From: JAJEBT01 sp965214975
GTDB taxonomy: Bacteria > Pseudomonadota > Alphaproteobacteria > MPNO01 > UBA830
Assembly: GCA_965214975.1 (NCBI GenBank)
Contig: OZ244055.1
Location: 3,720,001 to 3,784,000 of the forward strand
DNA: 64,000 nt
Direction: 5' to 3'
Made by a program: the position numbers and the translations under genes. This document shows positions 7,942 to 17,168 of this stretch, piece by piece. Each line of letters starts with the position of its first letter. Positions within the stretch are counted from its first letter, which is position 1. The notes beneath the pieces are model-generated. The model saw only the letters and a program-made list of their open reading frames with translations, was not told the DNA's origin and did not search any database.

Positions 7942-10900
7942 CTACAGCAGCCGCCGCTGCGCGGACTCCTCCTCGGAGACCTCGACCGGGACCGGGCCGC
8001 CGAGTGCGCCGTGGGACTGCCGCACCGACTTCACGAACGCGTCGTACGTCGCCGGCGCGGCCGCGTTTCGGAACTCCAGCATCGCGTAGCGCACCGCCTC
8101 CAGGGCCGTGTCGCCGGCCGCCGCCGAAGAGACCCATTTCTGGTAGTCGGTGTAGACCTCCGACTGCCGTTCCGTGAGGGCCAGGAACTGTCCCAGAATG
8201 CCGGGCGTCCTCGCCTCGAAGCCGCGCATGACCTCCTCGGTGTAGAACTGGGCCAGCCCTTCCTTCACCCGGTCGTCCGTGTCCATGAAGTGCTCCGTGT
8301 CCCAGGCGTTCCGGTTCAGGTCCAGCCCCAGGTGGGTGTAGGCGTGCGCGAGCTCGTGGCAGAGCGTTATCTGCGTCATCCGCTCGATCGGGATGTCGCA
8401 GATCGCGGAGTAGATGGCGACCGGCATCCAGTAGATCTGGACCTTGCTCTCCTGGACCCAGTAGGCGCCGAGGACGTCGTCCTCGATGCAGGCGATCCGC
8501 TCCGCCACGGCGTTCTGCACCGAGTGGCCGAGAGTCCGCTCGATGAACCGCCGGCTGCGGTCGACCGCCGCGAGGTCGTCGCCCACGTCGCCCAGCTGGC
8601 CCTCCAGCACACCCCTCTCCCCGGCCACGATCTCCAGCCCCTCGCGGGCCCGCTGGAGGGCCGGTCCGTTCACGACCAGCCACCACTCCCACTTCTCGAG
8701 GTCGTTCGTGGCCTCGGCGAGCGGCGCCGGCATCCCGTCCACGACGCTCACCGTCACGCTCCCGCCCCGCTTCGTCTCGCTCCGCAGCCTGAGCGCCGAC
8801 GCAGCCCGCACGGCCTCGCGCGTCGGCGCGTTCCACCGCACCGCCGCCTCCTCGACACGCCTCTTCGCCTCGGAGGCCACGACGTCTCCGACACGTTCCT
8901 CGGCGGCGGACGGCGACAGCCGGTCCGGCGCCTCGTCGCGCAGGTAGTACGGACGCCCCATGCGTTTCATCAGGACGTCCTCTCCGAAATCACGCTCGCT
9001 CATGTCCGTTCCCCCTCTCGCGGGTCGCCGGTGGCCGCCGCCCGCATCAAGGCCGGACCGCCAGATGCCCGGCCGCCCGCCTCCCGTCCGCACGCCCCGG
9101 AGCGCGCTCTCCCGCCCCCGTTCGGCCAGCCTGTCGTCACGCAGGCCGCCGCCGGCGTCCTTGCGGCCGTCATGCATCCGGTTCCGCTCCTCCCGCAGCT
9201 CGGCGTCCCTGCGCATCGCCGCATCCCGTCGCAGCCGGTTCTCGTCGACCGCGACCAGCGTCCCCGCCGCTTCCCGGCCCTCCGCGTTCCCGGTCGCCGC
9301 GGGATCCGGATCTCCGGACCCGGAGGCGAACGCGCGCTCGGCACCGTGGTCGTCGAACCGCCCCGGCCCGGGCGTTCGCTCCGGCGGATCGGCGGGGACG
9401 ACGGCCCCGGCCCCGATGTCCAGCGCGCGCACCGCCGCGTCGTCCGCGACGTGCCGGCTCTCGATCGCCTCGAGCGCGTCCCGAAGATCCGTCCCGGCGC
9501 CCGCCATGCCGGCGAGACACGCCCGGCACGCGGGGTCGGCGAGGACGCCCCGAACCCGCGCGGCCGCCGCCTCGCTCGCGGCCCTCCAGCCGCCGTAGGA
9601 ATCGAGCTCCACGACCCACCTTGCGGGCGGCCCGTCCGCGGATGCCTCGGCAAGCAGATCCCGCCGCCCGTCGAGCGCCCATTCGACGGCCGTTGCCGCC
9701 TCGGCCACCCGTTCGCGCGCCTCCCGGGCGACATCGGGGTCGCGCGCCTCCCCCGCGTCCCCGACGGGAGCGAACATGTGACGCGGATCCTCGCCTTCCG
9801 CCCGCCGTCTCGCCGCCTGTTGCAGCACCAGGTCTCCGTTGCGGTACTTGACGCCGGCGAAAAGAGTCTTCACGCTGATCGTGTGCCGTGGAAGAGCCGG
9901 TGTCGATGCCAAGGTTTGCCCTTGTTCGCGCCTTACGTGCCGCCACGGCACACTCTCTCCGACGGAGCAGTGGTCGTAGAAGCGCCTCCCGTCCTCGTAT
10001 TCGCGGACGGTGAGACGGATCCGGCGCAGTTCGCCGTCCAGCACCACCGCGCCCAGGAAATGGTGAAACGCCCGGACGCCCCTGTTCGCCCGGGTTTTCT
10101 TCAACGGCAGCTCGGTCTCGTACCGTATCGCGTGTTCGAGGAGCGCCGGAAGCGCCCGCACGACTTCGAGCTCCTCGCGGCTCTCCTTGCGGGTGGACTT
10201 GCCGATTCCGGAGTTGCCGACCTCGATGTGCCAGCGCGCGTCGCCGTTCCAGTACCTGCCGCGGATGTTCCCCTTCGCCCAGGCCACGGCCTCCTTCCGC
10301 GCTTTCCTGATCGGCAGGCCGCCCCACGTCGACTCGATGGCATCGACCCGCACCGGCGGCTTTCCCGTCACGTCGGGCCGGGGCACAGGGGCGAGAAACT
10401 CGCCTCTCTCGATCGCCCTGAAAACATCCTCGACCCGCGACCAGCGATGTCCGAGGCACCAGTTCCGGAGGTGATTGAGCACGTTCAAGACGGCCTCGAA
10501 GACCTTCCTCGGCTTGTCGGGAAGGTCGAGCTTCTTGTCATGCCAGAGCCGGTAGGCTTCCGCGACGGCCTCCTCGACCCGCTGCTCCTCGGGGAGCTCG
10601 GCGTACCGGTCGTCGACAAGATCCATCCACTCCCGCCGCGCCCAACTCTCGAGAATCTCCCAGGGCCGCCCGTCGAGACCGCCGAGAGCGCGTAGGGCGT
10701 GAATGGCTTCGTGTCGCAGCGCCCCCCGCATGGCCTTGCGGTCCGCCAGCGCGATCTCGACCACGCCGGCGAGATACCGCCCACTCACGTGGTCGGGCAT
10801 GTCGTGCCCGATCCGGACGTCCACCCCGCTCACCCCGAGCTTCTCCAGTTCCTCGGCCAAGGCATCCCGGACGAACTTCGCAAGATCCCCTGGCCCGCCG

Positions 10901-11991
10901 AACCGCTCGCGGTCCTCGCCGGTTCTTGCCTCCCGCACCCCCTCCACGTCCGGGCCGAGCGCGGCCGCCAGACGGCGCCGCAACACGCCCGCGCCGCGGG
11001 CGAGCAGGATGTCGTTGGCGTCCTTTCCCTCCCCGCCGTCCGGCGCGATGCAGACGAGACGGACGTCCGAATCCCGCCACCGCGTCTCCAGTGCCTGCCA
11101 GCTGCGCGCCCCCGCCTCGTCGAGATCCCGGAACAGCACCAGATCCCGCACCGTGGCCGGCATGTCCACCGCGGCGATCCGGTCCGCGCTGGCGCTCGCC
11201 ACCACGGCAACCCTCGTCCGCCCGCTCCCGGACAGCTGGCCGTAGATCGCCAGGGCGTCCTCGATGCCCTCGCAGATCACCACCCGCGTCGGCATCTCGG
11301 CCCCGAACCACACGCCGCCCTTCGCCGGCGCTCCGAAGTTCCGTTTCCGCCCCGCGAATTCCGCCGGGCCGCCGGTCTCGGTGATGAAGATCCGGTGCAC
11401 CGCCTCGATCCGGCCGTCGGGGGTGCGGATCGGCGCCAGGATCGCGGGCGAGGTCACGAGAGCGTCGCCGACCCTGACCCGCGCCCGGGGGTGGTGGAGA
11501 AGGGTTTCGGCGGCCAGCTCCGGCGACAGCCCCCTGCCGGCGAGATGCCGCCCCGCCGCGTTGTCGGGGCGGACCGGCCCCGCGCTCGCGAGGAAACGCT
11601 CGATGCGCTCCGGATCGGCGGCCCGGGCGCGCCGCGTCGACGCGGCCCGCTCGGACGGCGCAGGCTCGGGGATGTCGTACCGCCCTCCAAGAAACGCCCG
11701 CGCCTCCCTGAGCGCGGGACCGAGCGACGCGTGGTTCCCGTTGAGCCGGATCAGGTCCAGGAGATCGCCGTGGTCGCCCGTCGCCGCGTCCCGCCACCGC
11801 CCGGCCCGCGGCCCCGAGAGATGCACGTAGAGCGACTGGCCCGCCGCGCCGGTGATGTCGCCCGCCTGCCAGTAGGCCCCGGCCCGGACGCCGCCCCGCA
11901 GATAGTAGCGGCACACGTCGGCCGCCCGCGCCGCAAGGGCCGCGGCGATCTCGCGGGGATGGGGGAGATCCTCCCGTCGTGGCACGGCCAT
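7942..11991 (-). CDS. Giant polyvalent protein: Toprim (primase-like) N-terminus, two zincin-like motifs, LPD-like middle
   Basis: One open frame of 1349 codons, starting at an ATG with AGGAGGG upstream. Residues ~20-105 resemble the zinc-poor primase/DUF7146 N-terminus, and ~235-325 form a Toprim domain (ICEGIEDA with Glu-241; FRDLDEAG with Asp-289/Asp-291). A metallopeptidase-like HEAIH lies at 427-431 and a basic 'large polyvalent protein-associated'-like region at ~570-700. The last ~350 residues contain a second zincin motif, HELAH, with EGLAQFYTEE downstream. Such chimeras are known from conjugative elements and phages as proteins delivered with the DNA; primer synthesis and protection of incoming DNA are the expected roles. 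A second gene may start inside at 9003. Residues ~935-950 share the ERNRMHD segment of the relaxase. Confidence 0.72.
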   Translation of the reverse strand: MAVPRREDLPHPREIAAALAARAADVCRYYLRGGVRAGAYWQAGDITGAAGQSLYVHLSGPRAGRWRDAATGDHGDLLDLIRLNGNHASLGPALREARAFLGGRYDIPEPAPSERAASTRRARAADPERIERFLASAGPVRPDNAAGRHLAGRGLSPELAAETLLHHPRARVRVGDALVTSPAILAPIRTPDGRIEAVHRIFITETGGPAEFAGRKRNFGAPAKGGVWFGAEMPTRVVICEGIEDALAIYGQLSGSGRTRVAVVASASADRIAAVDMPATVRDLVLFRDLDEAGARSWQALETRWRDSDVRLVCIAPDGGEGKDANDILLARGAGVLRRRLAAALGPDVEGVREARTGEDRERFGGPGDLAKFVRDALAEELEKLGVSGVDVRIGHDMPDHVSGRYLAGVVEIALADRKAMRGALRHEAIHALRALGGLDGRPWEILESWARREWMDLVDDRYAELPEEQRVEEAVAEAYRLWHDKKLDLPDKPRKVFEAVLNVLNHLRNWCLGHRWSRVEDVFRAIERGEFLAPVPRPDVTGKPPVRVDAIESTWGGLPIRKARKEAVAWAKGNIRGRYWNGDARWHIEVGNSGIGKSTRKESREELEVVRALPALLEHAIRYETELPLKKTRANRGVRAFHHFLGAVVLDGELRRIRLTVREYEDGRRFYDHCSVGESVPWRHVRREQGQTLASTPALPRHTISVKTLFAGVKYRNGDLVLQQAARRRAEGEDPRHMFAPVGDAGEARDPDVAREARERVAEAATAVEWALDGRRDLLAEASADGPPARWVVELDSYGGWRAASEAAAARVRGVLADPACRACLAGMAGAGTDLRDALEAIESRHVADDAAVRALDIGAGAVVPADPPERTPGPGRFDDHGAERAFASGSGDPDPAATGNAEGREAAGTLVAVDENRLRRDAAMRRDAELREERNRMHDGRKDAGGGLRDDRLAERGRESALRGVRTGGGRPGIWRSGLDAGGGHRRPARGGTDMSERDFGEDVLMKRMGRPYYLRDEAPDRLSPSAAEERVGDVVASEAKRRVEEAAVRWNAPTREAVRAASALRLRSETKRGGSVTVSVVDGMPAPLAEATNDLEKWEWWLVVNGPALQRAREGLEIVAGERGVLEGQLGDVGDDLAAVDRSRRFIERTLGHSVQNAVAERIACIEDDVLGAYWVQESKVQIYWMPVAIYSAICDIPIERMTQITLCHELAHAYTHLGLDLNRNAWDTEHFMDTDDRVKEGLAQFYTEEVMRGFEARTPGILGQFLALTERQSEVYTDYQKWVSSAAAGDTALEAVRYAMLEFRNAAAPATYDAFVKSVRQSHGALGGPVPVEVSEEESAQRRLL
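9001..9017 (-). promoter_or_regulatory. Internal ribosome-binding site and ATG within the polyvalent gene
   Basis: On the minus strand GAGGGGG (9011-9017) lies just upstream of an in-frame ATG at 9003 (protein start MSERDFGEDV). It falls at the junction between the low-complexity Arg/Gly linker and the C-terminal zincin module. A 353-residue stand-alone HELAH metallopeptidase could therefore be made from the same mRNA, or two formerly separate genes may have fused in frame. Confidence 0.5.
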
Positions 11992-12388
11992 GGAACCGCC
12001 CTCCTGGACGGCCCGGCAGCTGCTCTCGGGGGTGGCCGTGTCCGAATCAGTCTGTGGTTCCAGACCCGAGGGACGCCCCCGTGGGGGAACTCCGTGCCTC
12101 GGGCCCGACCGCCTGCGAAACCCGATCGTACCTCACTGCCGCGGCCGGCGCCAGCAGCGACGTCGCCGCCGGCCGCGACTGGACGAAACGTCGGCGACCC
12201 GTCGGGCAGCGGCTTCCGGTCGCGCCCGACGCGCCGCCCGGCCCGGCGGTCGCATCCGTTCGCGGATGCTCGACGATCGTCGCGACCCGGAGCCCGCCGC
12301 GGCGGTGGCGGTGCGGCCCCATCCGTCCACCGGACGTGACGGGGTCCGGGGAAACGGCGATGCCCGACAGGCGCCGACGGCCGAGGCG
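11992..12388. other. Intergenic region without a supported gene
   Basis: Very GC-rich spacer between the polyvalent gene and the hypothetical gene upstream of it on the minus strand. Small palindromes are visible (GTCTGTGGTTCCAGAC-like near 12050-12064; CCCCCGTGGGGG near 12075-12087). I see no convincing -10/-35 pair, RNA gene or terminator. Confidence 0.4.
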
Positions 12389-13069
12389 TCAGCCCGTCGC
12401 CCGAACGAAAACGGGGCGGCCCTGATCCCAGGCGGGGCCGGCATCCTTCCCGGCCTTCCGCCGCCTCTCCGCTTCCGCCCTCGTGGGAAAGAGCTTGCGG
12501 ATCTTCACGAAATGCGGGTCGGGGGTGCGGTCGAGCTCCCGCTTCGCCCTCCAGACGGCCGCGGGATCCCAGACGATCGCGCAGCTGAAATCGCCGTGGA
12601 TCTCGCCGCCCCCGCTCGGCGTCCTCCACTTGCGGTTGTACTCCCGCCGGTTCGAGGGAAACCACAGGCTGCGCCAGCTCCAGACAGGGACGGACTCGTC
12701 CACGGCCAGCGGCTCCGCGCCGAGCGCGATCTCGACCTCGCGCGCGGCCGCCTCCCCGCCCCGATGGATCTCCACGGCGACCATCTCCATGGAGAACGGC
12801 ACGCAGCCGATCAGGCCGCCGTTCCCGTAATGCTCGACGACCATGTCGGTTTTCGTGGGCGTGGCCAGCCCGTTCTCGTACAGCGCCATTCCCAGCGGCG
12901 AGAGGGGGATCAGGAGCGCGCGCGCCTCCGCCAGAAGCCGGATACACTCCGTCGGTCCCGGACACGCCCCGGCGCCCTCGCCGAGCGGGTTCGCGACCTC
13001 GCCCTTGGCCGCCCCCTCGGCCGGGGCATCGCCCGCGGCTTCCCCCGCCGCGTCTTCATGCATCGTCAT
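12389..13069 (-). CDS. Hypothetical element-backbone protein (intact copy of a duplicated 5' end)
   Basis: The 226-residue protein belongs to no family I can name. It has an Ala/Gly/Glu-rich N-terminus, a central region with GNGGLIGCVPFSMEMVAVEI, and a basic C-terminus with KIRKLFPTRAEAERRRKAGK. The ATG at 13069 is preferred to the in-frame GTG at 13078 because GGGGAGG lies about eight bases upstream. The first ~30 codons plus leader are repeated, diverged, at 16793-16934 on the other side of the restriction cassette, where the gene is truncated. It is therefore older than the cassette and part of the element's own gene set. Confidence 0.6.
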   Translation of the reverse strand: MTMHEDAAGEAAGDAPAEGAAKGEVANPLGEGAGACPGPTECIRLLAEARALLIPLSPLGMALYENGLATPTKTDMVVEHYGNGGLIGCVPFSMEMVAVEIHRGGEAAAREVEIALGAEPLAVDESVPVWSWRSLWFPSNRREYNRKWRTPSGGGEIHGDFSCAIVWDPAAVWRAKRELDRTPDPHFVKIRKLFPTRAEAERRRKAGKDAGPAWDQGRPVFVRATG

Positions 13070-13112
13070 GGCGTCCACCTCCCCGCCGGCCCGCGGCTTC
13101 CGGTCCGGCCCG
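13010..13112 (-). repeat. Direct repeat, left copy (5' end and leader of the hypothetical gene)
   Basis: About 100 bases covering the start codon, ribosome-binding site and first ~20 codons of the hypothetical gene match 16830-16934 in the same orientation, with scattered mismatches (for example GCCCGCGGCTTCCCCCGCC is shared exactly). The two copies bracket the GHKL/m5C methylase cassette. Confidence 0.75.
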
Positions 13113-13687
13113 CCGCCTGGATCCCGCGCCCCCTGCCGCCCGCCGGAGCCGGTGCCGCATCCACACCCGAGGCCGAGGCGTCGGGTGCGACCGCACGCTG
13201 GATTCCGAATCTACATCACGTCGCCGAAGTCCGCCAGCGGATCCGCACCGGCGGAGGCCTTCGAGGCGCCGCCCGCCCGATGTTCGCTTTTGTCCGCAAG
13301 TGTTCGCGCTTTGCCGTGCGGTTCCAGGCGGCGCGCCGGCCCGTCCTGCGCCGAAGGTCGCGTGAGAGCGCATCACGGAGGAGGCGGCACCCGGAACGCG
13401 ACGCGGCCGCCCTTCCTTCCGCCCGCACGAACCCGTTGCAGCCGCCCCCACGCTCTCGCCGCCGCGCAAATCCATCGGCGAACCGATCCCGGCACTTACG
13501 CGGATCGACTATCCGGTGTCCTTCATGCCGTTGCGTCGGTTCGCCTCGCTGGCGGAATGGCCGCCGCCGGGGTCGCCGCGACGAAACCTCCCCGACTCTC
13601 CGGACCGAGTCGTGGAACCCGTCCTCCACGGCCGCGAGACGTCCGCCGACCGGCAACCGAGGGCCGCCGACGGCGACTACCGGCCTT
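13113..13687 (-). pseudogene. Decayed duplicate of relaxase C-terminal coding sequence and spacer
   Basis: No intact gene lies in these ~575 bases. On the minus strand, around 13610-13650, a frame reads GRLAAVEDGFHDSVRR, clearly related to GRLVAVEDGFRGAVRQ in the relaxase (~18190-18240), and the DNA there (GGAACCCGTCCTCCACGGCC) is shared. Further downstream only weak similarity remains. The order 'relaxase 3' part, spacer, hypothetical gene start' is the same as at 16.8-18.2 kb, so this looks like the left half of an old duplication with deletions. Confidence 0.45.
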
Positions 13688-15724
13688 TCAACTTTCGGAT
13701 CCGGCTTTGCGTATCTTGTCCACGAGTTTCCGGAGTTCGCTCGTGGATGTGGACGCTTTCACGAATTTGCCATAGGCGACGAAGGCGTTGTCGATAAGTT
13801 CGTCGTAGGTCATGACGCGAATTCCGTAGAGCCTCAGCGACTCTTCGTCTCTTTGCCTCGTTCTTTCGTCCTTCCATTCTTTCGGCAGGCTTCCGACGAT
13901 GCAAACGCCCTGGATCGGCAGGGCGGCGTTCTCCTTGGAACTGTTCTGCAGTTCGTCCTGCAGGGCGTCCATGTAGCCGCGGACCTGGCTCTCGAGGTCG
14001 GTCTTCGTGACGGCAACGGATCGGCGTTTCAGCTCGATGATCACGTGTGCGGCGGCGACCCTGCGGTATTTGGTGTACTGAATGTCGAGGCGCAGCTTTC
14101 TCTCATTGCGCTTCAGCACCCTTTCCATGCGCCGTTCCATGTCCTCGAACTGGGTCGCCCGTTCCCAGCCGGGATCCAGAAGGAACAGGTGATCGAAAAC
14201 GTACTCTTGGAGTATTCGCTCCTTGGCGTCCTCTTCGACGAGGTCGTGAAGCCTGCGGATGATGGAGAGACGCTCCTCCACGATCTGGCGGTAGTGTTCG
14301 GCCTCGATGGCGTCGACGTCCCTGAGGTAATCGAGAAACTCGTCGACCTTGGTGATGTCGATCCTGTCCAGAAGGTCCACGGCGTTTTTCATCTTCAAGT
14401 GTTCGAACAGAAGGACACCGTTGGCATAGGCCTCCTGACGCTGGGACTCCTCGATTCCGGCCTTGTCGATGTCACCGAATATCTTGTTCGCGAATTTCTT
14501 CAGATGTGCCGGGCGAAGCCCGTCGTACCATTGCTTGAGATGCGGATTGCTTGAGAGCGCGTGATTGATTCCCGCGTGTTCCTTGAGCTTGTTGGTTTTC
14601 GTCCAGATCGCTTTCAGTTCGGATTCGATGAAACCGGACAGGGCCTCGTATCGCTCGTCGTCCTCGGATATGCCCTGTCGGCTCGACGTGGCGATGTCGG
14701 GACGGTCGTCCAGGTCCAGGAAATCGGCCTCGATTTCGCCGAACATGTATTTGGTGATCATGCCGCCGAGCCTGAACTCCTGCAGGATGTCCTCCTTCGC
14801 GACCTTGCCGCGGACGACGACGGTGATCTTGTTCAGGTTGTCGGCGTCACCGGCGCCGTCGAGATCGTTGGACCGCCAGGCGATGGCCACCCAGCCCCTG
14901 ATCGGAAAGGAGTCGCCGTTCACGTCGATCGTGCCGGTTCTTCCGTACGCTCCGGTCACACTGCCGTCCTCGCCCTTCTCCAGGTTCGGGCAGTGCTGCG
15001 CGTAGTCGGCACCGTACTGGTAGATGAACCTGGCCTTGTGGAAGTAGTCCCGATCCGCCAGCGTGATCGGATCGCCGTCGACGGTGACGCGGAATTTCTT
15101 TGTGGAACCAATGATGCTGAATCTTCGGGCGAGCCGCCGCCGCAGGCCCTGGACGGAGGCTTGGGTCAGCCGGAGCTTCTTGAGGTCGGTGATCCGGATG
15201 CGGGTTCCGCTGCCCGCGAGTTCGTTGCCGGCGGAGGCGATGGGTTCCGGCTCGTAGCTGCCTGCCCGGGAAGGATCCTCGTTGTCGATCGCCCTGCGGA
15301 TTTCGTGAGCATCCATGAGAAAGGCTTCGGGTCGGTCGCCGGCGACGCGCGTGTGGACGCTTATCCTGTTCGCGATGGAAAACAGCGAGAGCTTGCCTAT
15401 GCCCTTCCTGCCCATGGGCTTTCGATTGTGTACAGGCGTTCGCAAATCGTCTCCGGGCGCACCGTCGCGCGAGCGCCTTTCGTAGCCGACATGGAGGTAT
15501 TTGCCGTTCACGTCGCCGAGAGTCATGCCGCACCCGTTGTCGGTGACGGTAATCGTCTTCCCCTCGAGATCGAACTCGACCTGCACGTCCGTGGCATCGG
15601 CATCCCAGGAGTTGGCGATCACTTCGGCAATGACCGCCGGGACGTTGCTGTAGAGATTGAGTCCCAGGTGGTTGAGCACGTTGAGGCTGATGGTCATGTG
15701 GTACCGCCGGTCATGATCAGGCAT
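13688..15724 (-). CDS. MutL/MORC-like GHKL ATPase with C-terminal PD-(D/E)XK nuclease domain
   Basis: The 678-residue protein carries a GHKL ATPase fold: N-box AEVIANSWDADAT (Glu-34, Asn-38, Asp-41), DNGCGM at 62-67 and GRKGIGKLSLFS near 105. A long helical linker leads to a nuclease-like end with Asp-547 and HVIIELKR (Glu-564, Lys-566), fitting D-Xn-ExK. MutL/MORC-type ATPases fused or linked to nucleases and encoded next to m5C methylases are a described class of bacterial restriction systems, and that is the expected role here. Its ATG overlaps the end of the methylase gene by eight bases; an alternative start is Met-10. Composition is visibly lower in GC than the flanking backbone. Confidence 0.87.
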   Translation of the reverse strand: MPDHDRRYHMTISLNVLNHLGLNLYSNVPAVIAEVIANSWDADATDVQVEFDLEGKTITVTDNGCGMTLGDVNGKYLHVGYERRSRDGAPGDDLRTPVHNRKPMGRKGIGKLSLFSIANRISVHTRVAGDRPEAFLMDAHEIRRAIDNEDPSRAGSYEPEPIASAGNELAGSGTRIRITDLKKLRLTQASVQGLRRRLARRFSIIGSTKKFRVTVDGDPITLADRDYFHKARFIYQYGADYAQHCPNLEKGEDGSVTGAYGRTGTIDVNGDSFPIRGWVAIAWRSNDLDGAGDADNLNKITVVVRGKVAKEDILQEFRLGGMITKYMFGEIEADFLDLDDRPDIATSSRQGISEDDERYEALSGFIESELKAIWTKTNKLKEHAGINHALSSNPHLKQWYDGLRPAHLKKFANKIFGDIDKAGIEESQRQEAYANGVLLFEHLKMKNAVDLLDRIDITKVDEFLDYLRDVDAIEAEHYRQIVEERLSIIRRLHDLVEEDAKERILQEYVFDHLFLLDPGWERATQFEDMERRMERVLKRNERKLRLDIQYTKYRRVAAAHVIIELKRRSVAVTKTDLESQVRGYMDALQDELQNSSKENAALPIQGVCIVGSLPKEWKDERTRQRDEESLRLYGIRVMTYDELIDNAFVAYGKFVKASTSTSELRKLVDKIRKAGSES

Positions 15725-16796
15725 GGGCGGCGGCCCTCGTCAGCGACGATCCGATCAGCGCGCCGATCCTGACGGGAACGGCGTTTCCGACGTGACGGGC
15801 CAGCTTGCGGACGGGCGTGTCGGCGTCCGGATCGACGAGCTCGTAGTCGGCGGGGAACGTTTGCAGGAGAGCGGCTTCCCTGACCGAGACCGCGCGATCC
15901 TGCGTCGGATGGCCGAAACGGCCCGTGCTGTAGTAGCAGAACTGCGTCGTTATGGTGGGAGCGGGCTCGTCCCAGCGCATTCGGCCGTAGGAGGAGGGAT
16001 AGTGGGCGCGTTCGTGACACGGGTTGACGAGCGCCTTGCTCCAGTCCTTCCAGGTTCCGCCCGGCCTCGATTGCCGAATGCGTTCGAGGTTTGCCGAAGA
16101 CAGGGGGAGGGCGGTATGCGCGGGATCCCCGAAAGAGGTCTCGCCTGCCGCTATCGGAGGGAGGCCGCCGATGAAGTCGGCGACATTGCCGGCATCCTTC
16201 CCCGGTTCCGGCAACGCGACCGGACCGCGACGGGACGCAACCAGGACGAGCCTCCGCCGACGTTGCGGGACGCCGTAACGGTGAAAGTTGATGATGCCGT
16301 GATCCACGCGGTAACCGAGATCCCGCAGCAGCTCGAGCAGGGCGTCGAAAGACGGATGCCTGGCGAGGCCCGGAACGTTCTCCATTGACACGAGGTCGGG
16401 CGTTCCCTCGCGCACGAGTCGGGCGAACTCGTCAACCAGCTCGCAGTCGTCGTCGGCCGCGTTGCGGCGGGTGTGCGAGGAGAAGGGCTGGCAGGGGGCG
16501 CAGCCCACCAGGGCGGTGAACCCGGATTCGCCGTAATGGTCCTTCAGGTCGGTGAAGGCGACATCCCTTATGTCGGCCTCGAGAAAGACGGTCCCGGGAT
16601 TGTTGGTTTCGTAGGCGTAGCGGCAGGAAGCGTCCAGGTCCAGGCCGAGAACGACGTCTATGCCTGCGGACCGAAGGCCGTGCGTGAGCCCCCCTATCCC
16701 GCAGAAGACGTCCACCGCGCGAATGCACGAACCCTGTTGCATGGACGGAGACTCCGGAAAGGGCGCGGGCTGTCCTCGCGACTTCGCAAAGGTCAT
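15717..16796 (-). CDS. DNA cytosine-5 methyltransferase (Dcm-like), restriction partner
   Basis: The 359-residue enzyme transfers a methyl group to C5 of cytosine. Visible motifs in order: DVFCGIGGL (motif I, 29-37), GCAPCQPFSS with catalytic Cys-101 (motif IV), MENV at 137-140 (motif VI), and HVGNAVPVRIG near the C-terminus (motif X). Length is normal for a single m5C methylase. The start codon overlaps the stop of a 32-codon truncated backbone gene (ATGA), so its translation is probably coupled to that leader. It is followed directly by the GHKL-nuclease gene, forming a two-gene restriction-modification operon. Confidence 0.94.
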   Translation of the reverse strand: MTFAKSRGQPAPFPESPSMQQGSCIRAVDVFCGIGGLTHGLRSAGIDVVLGLDLDASCRYAYETNNPGTVFLEADIRDVAFTDLKDHYGESGFTALVGCAPCQPFSSHTRRNAADDDCELVDEFARLVREGTPDLVSMENVPGLARHPSFDALLELLRDLGYRVDHGIINFHRYGVPQRRRRLVLVASRRGPVALPEPGKDAGNVADFIGGLPPIAAGETSFGDPAHTALPLSSANLERIRQSRPGGTWKDWSKALVNPCHERAHYPSSYGRMRWDEPAPTITTQFCYYSTGRFGHPTQDRAVSVREAALLQTFPADYELVDPDADTPVRKLARHVGNAVPVRIGALIGSSLTRAAAHA

Positions 16797-16891
16797 TTGC
16801 CCGGAAGCCCCTTCGGTCCCCCCTTCGGCACCGCCCCCTCGTCCGGGGCGCCGCCCGCGGCTTCCCCCGCCGCATCTTCACGCATCGTCAT
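16793..16891 (-). pseudogene. 32-codon truncated 5' end of the hypothetical backbone gene, acting as leader of the methylase operon
   Basis: This frame begins MTMREDAAGEAAGG, matching MTMHEDAAGEAAGD of the intact gene at 12389-13069, and has the same GGGAGG ribosome-binding site eight bases upstream. Similarity fades after ~20 codons and the frame stops at 16793, overlapping the methylase ATG. It is a remnant cut by insertion of the restriction cassette. Its expression signals now precede the cassette and may drive it. Confidence 0.7.
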
Positions 16892-16934
16892 GGCGTTCAC
16901 CTCCCGCCGATCCGCGGTTCCCGGTCCGGTCCTC
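16830..16934 (-). repeat. Direct repeat, right copy
   Basis: Same-orientation partner of 13010-13112. Both include the ribosome-binding site, start codon and first codons of the hypothetical gene. Most of the stretch aligns with isolated substitutions and small indels. Confidence 0.75.
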
Positions 16935-17028
16935 CGCCGGAGGCGCGCGACCCTCTCCGCCGCTGCCCGGGAGCCGTCGCGGCGCGTCATCATGCGCGTC
17001 CCGCCCGGCCCCGTCCAGCCGAGCGGCC

Positions 17029-17168
17029 GCCCGGCCAGCCCGTCGTCGCGACGGAGCCGGCGCCGCATCCGGCGGACCGCGGACGGAGCGGCGGCTCCCG
17101 GCCCCCGCAGCCGCCGGAACCGGCGAGCAGGGTCTCGCGTTCGCCGCCCGCGGCCTCTCCGCGCCCCG
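17029..17168 (-). pseudogene. Degenerate second copy of a relaxase C-terminal segment
   Basis: Directly downstream of the relaxase stop, the minus strand contains GGERETLLAGSGGCGG and RPRSAGCGAGSVATTG. At DNA level these match the in-gene stretch at ~17575-17700 that encodes AGECEALLADPGGCGG and LRSAGRRMRRWLRRDDG. No start codon or complete domain is present. It is either a tandem partial duplication of the relaxase 3' end or the former end of a longer gene. Confidence 0.5.

Noticed and set aside
7672..10695. 1007-codon plus-strand frame opposite the polyvalent gene
   Set aside because: Shadow frame: the complementary minus-strand protein has recognisable Toprim and zincin motifs, this one has none.
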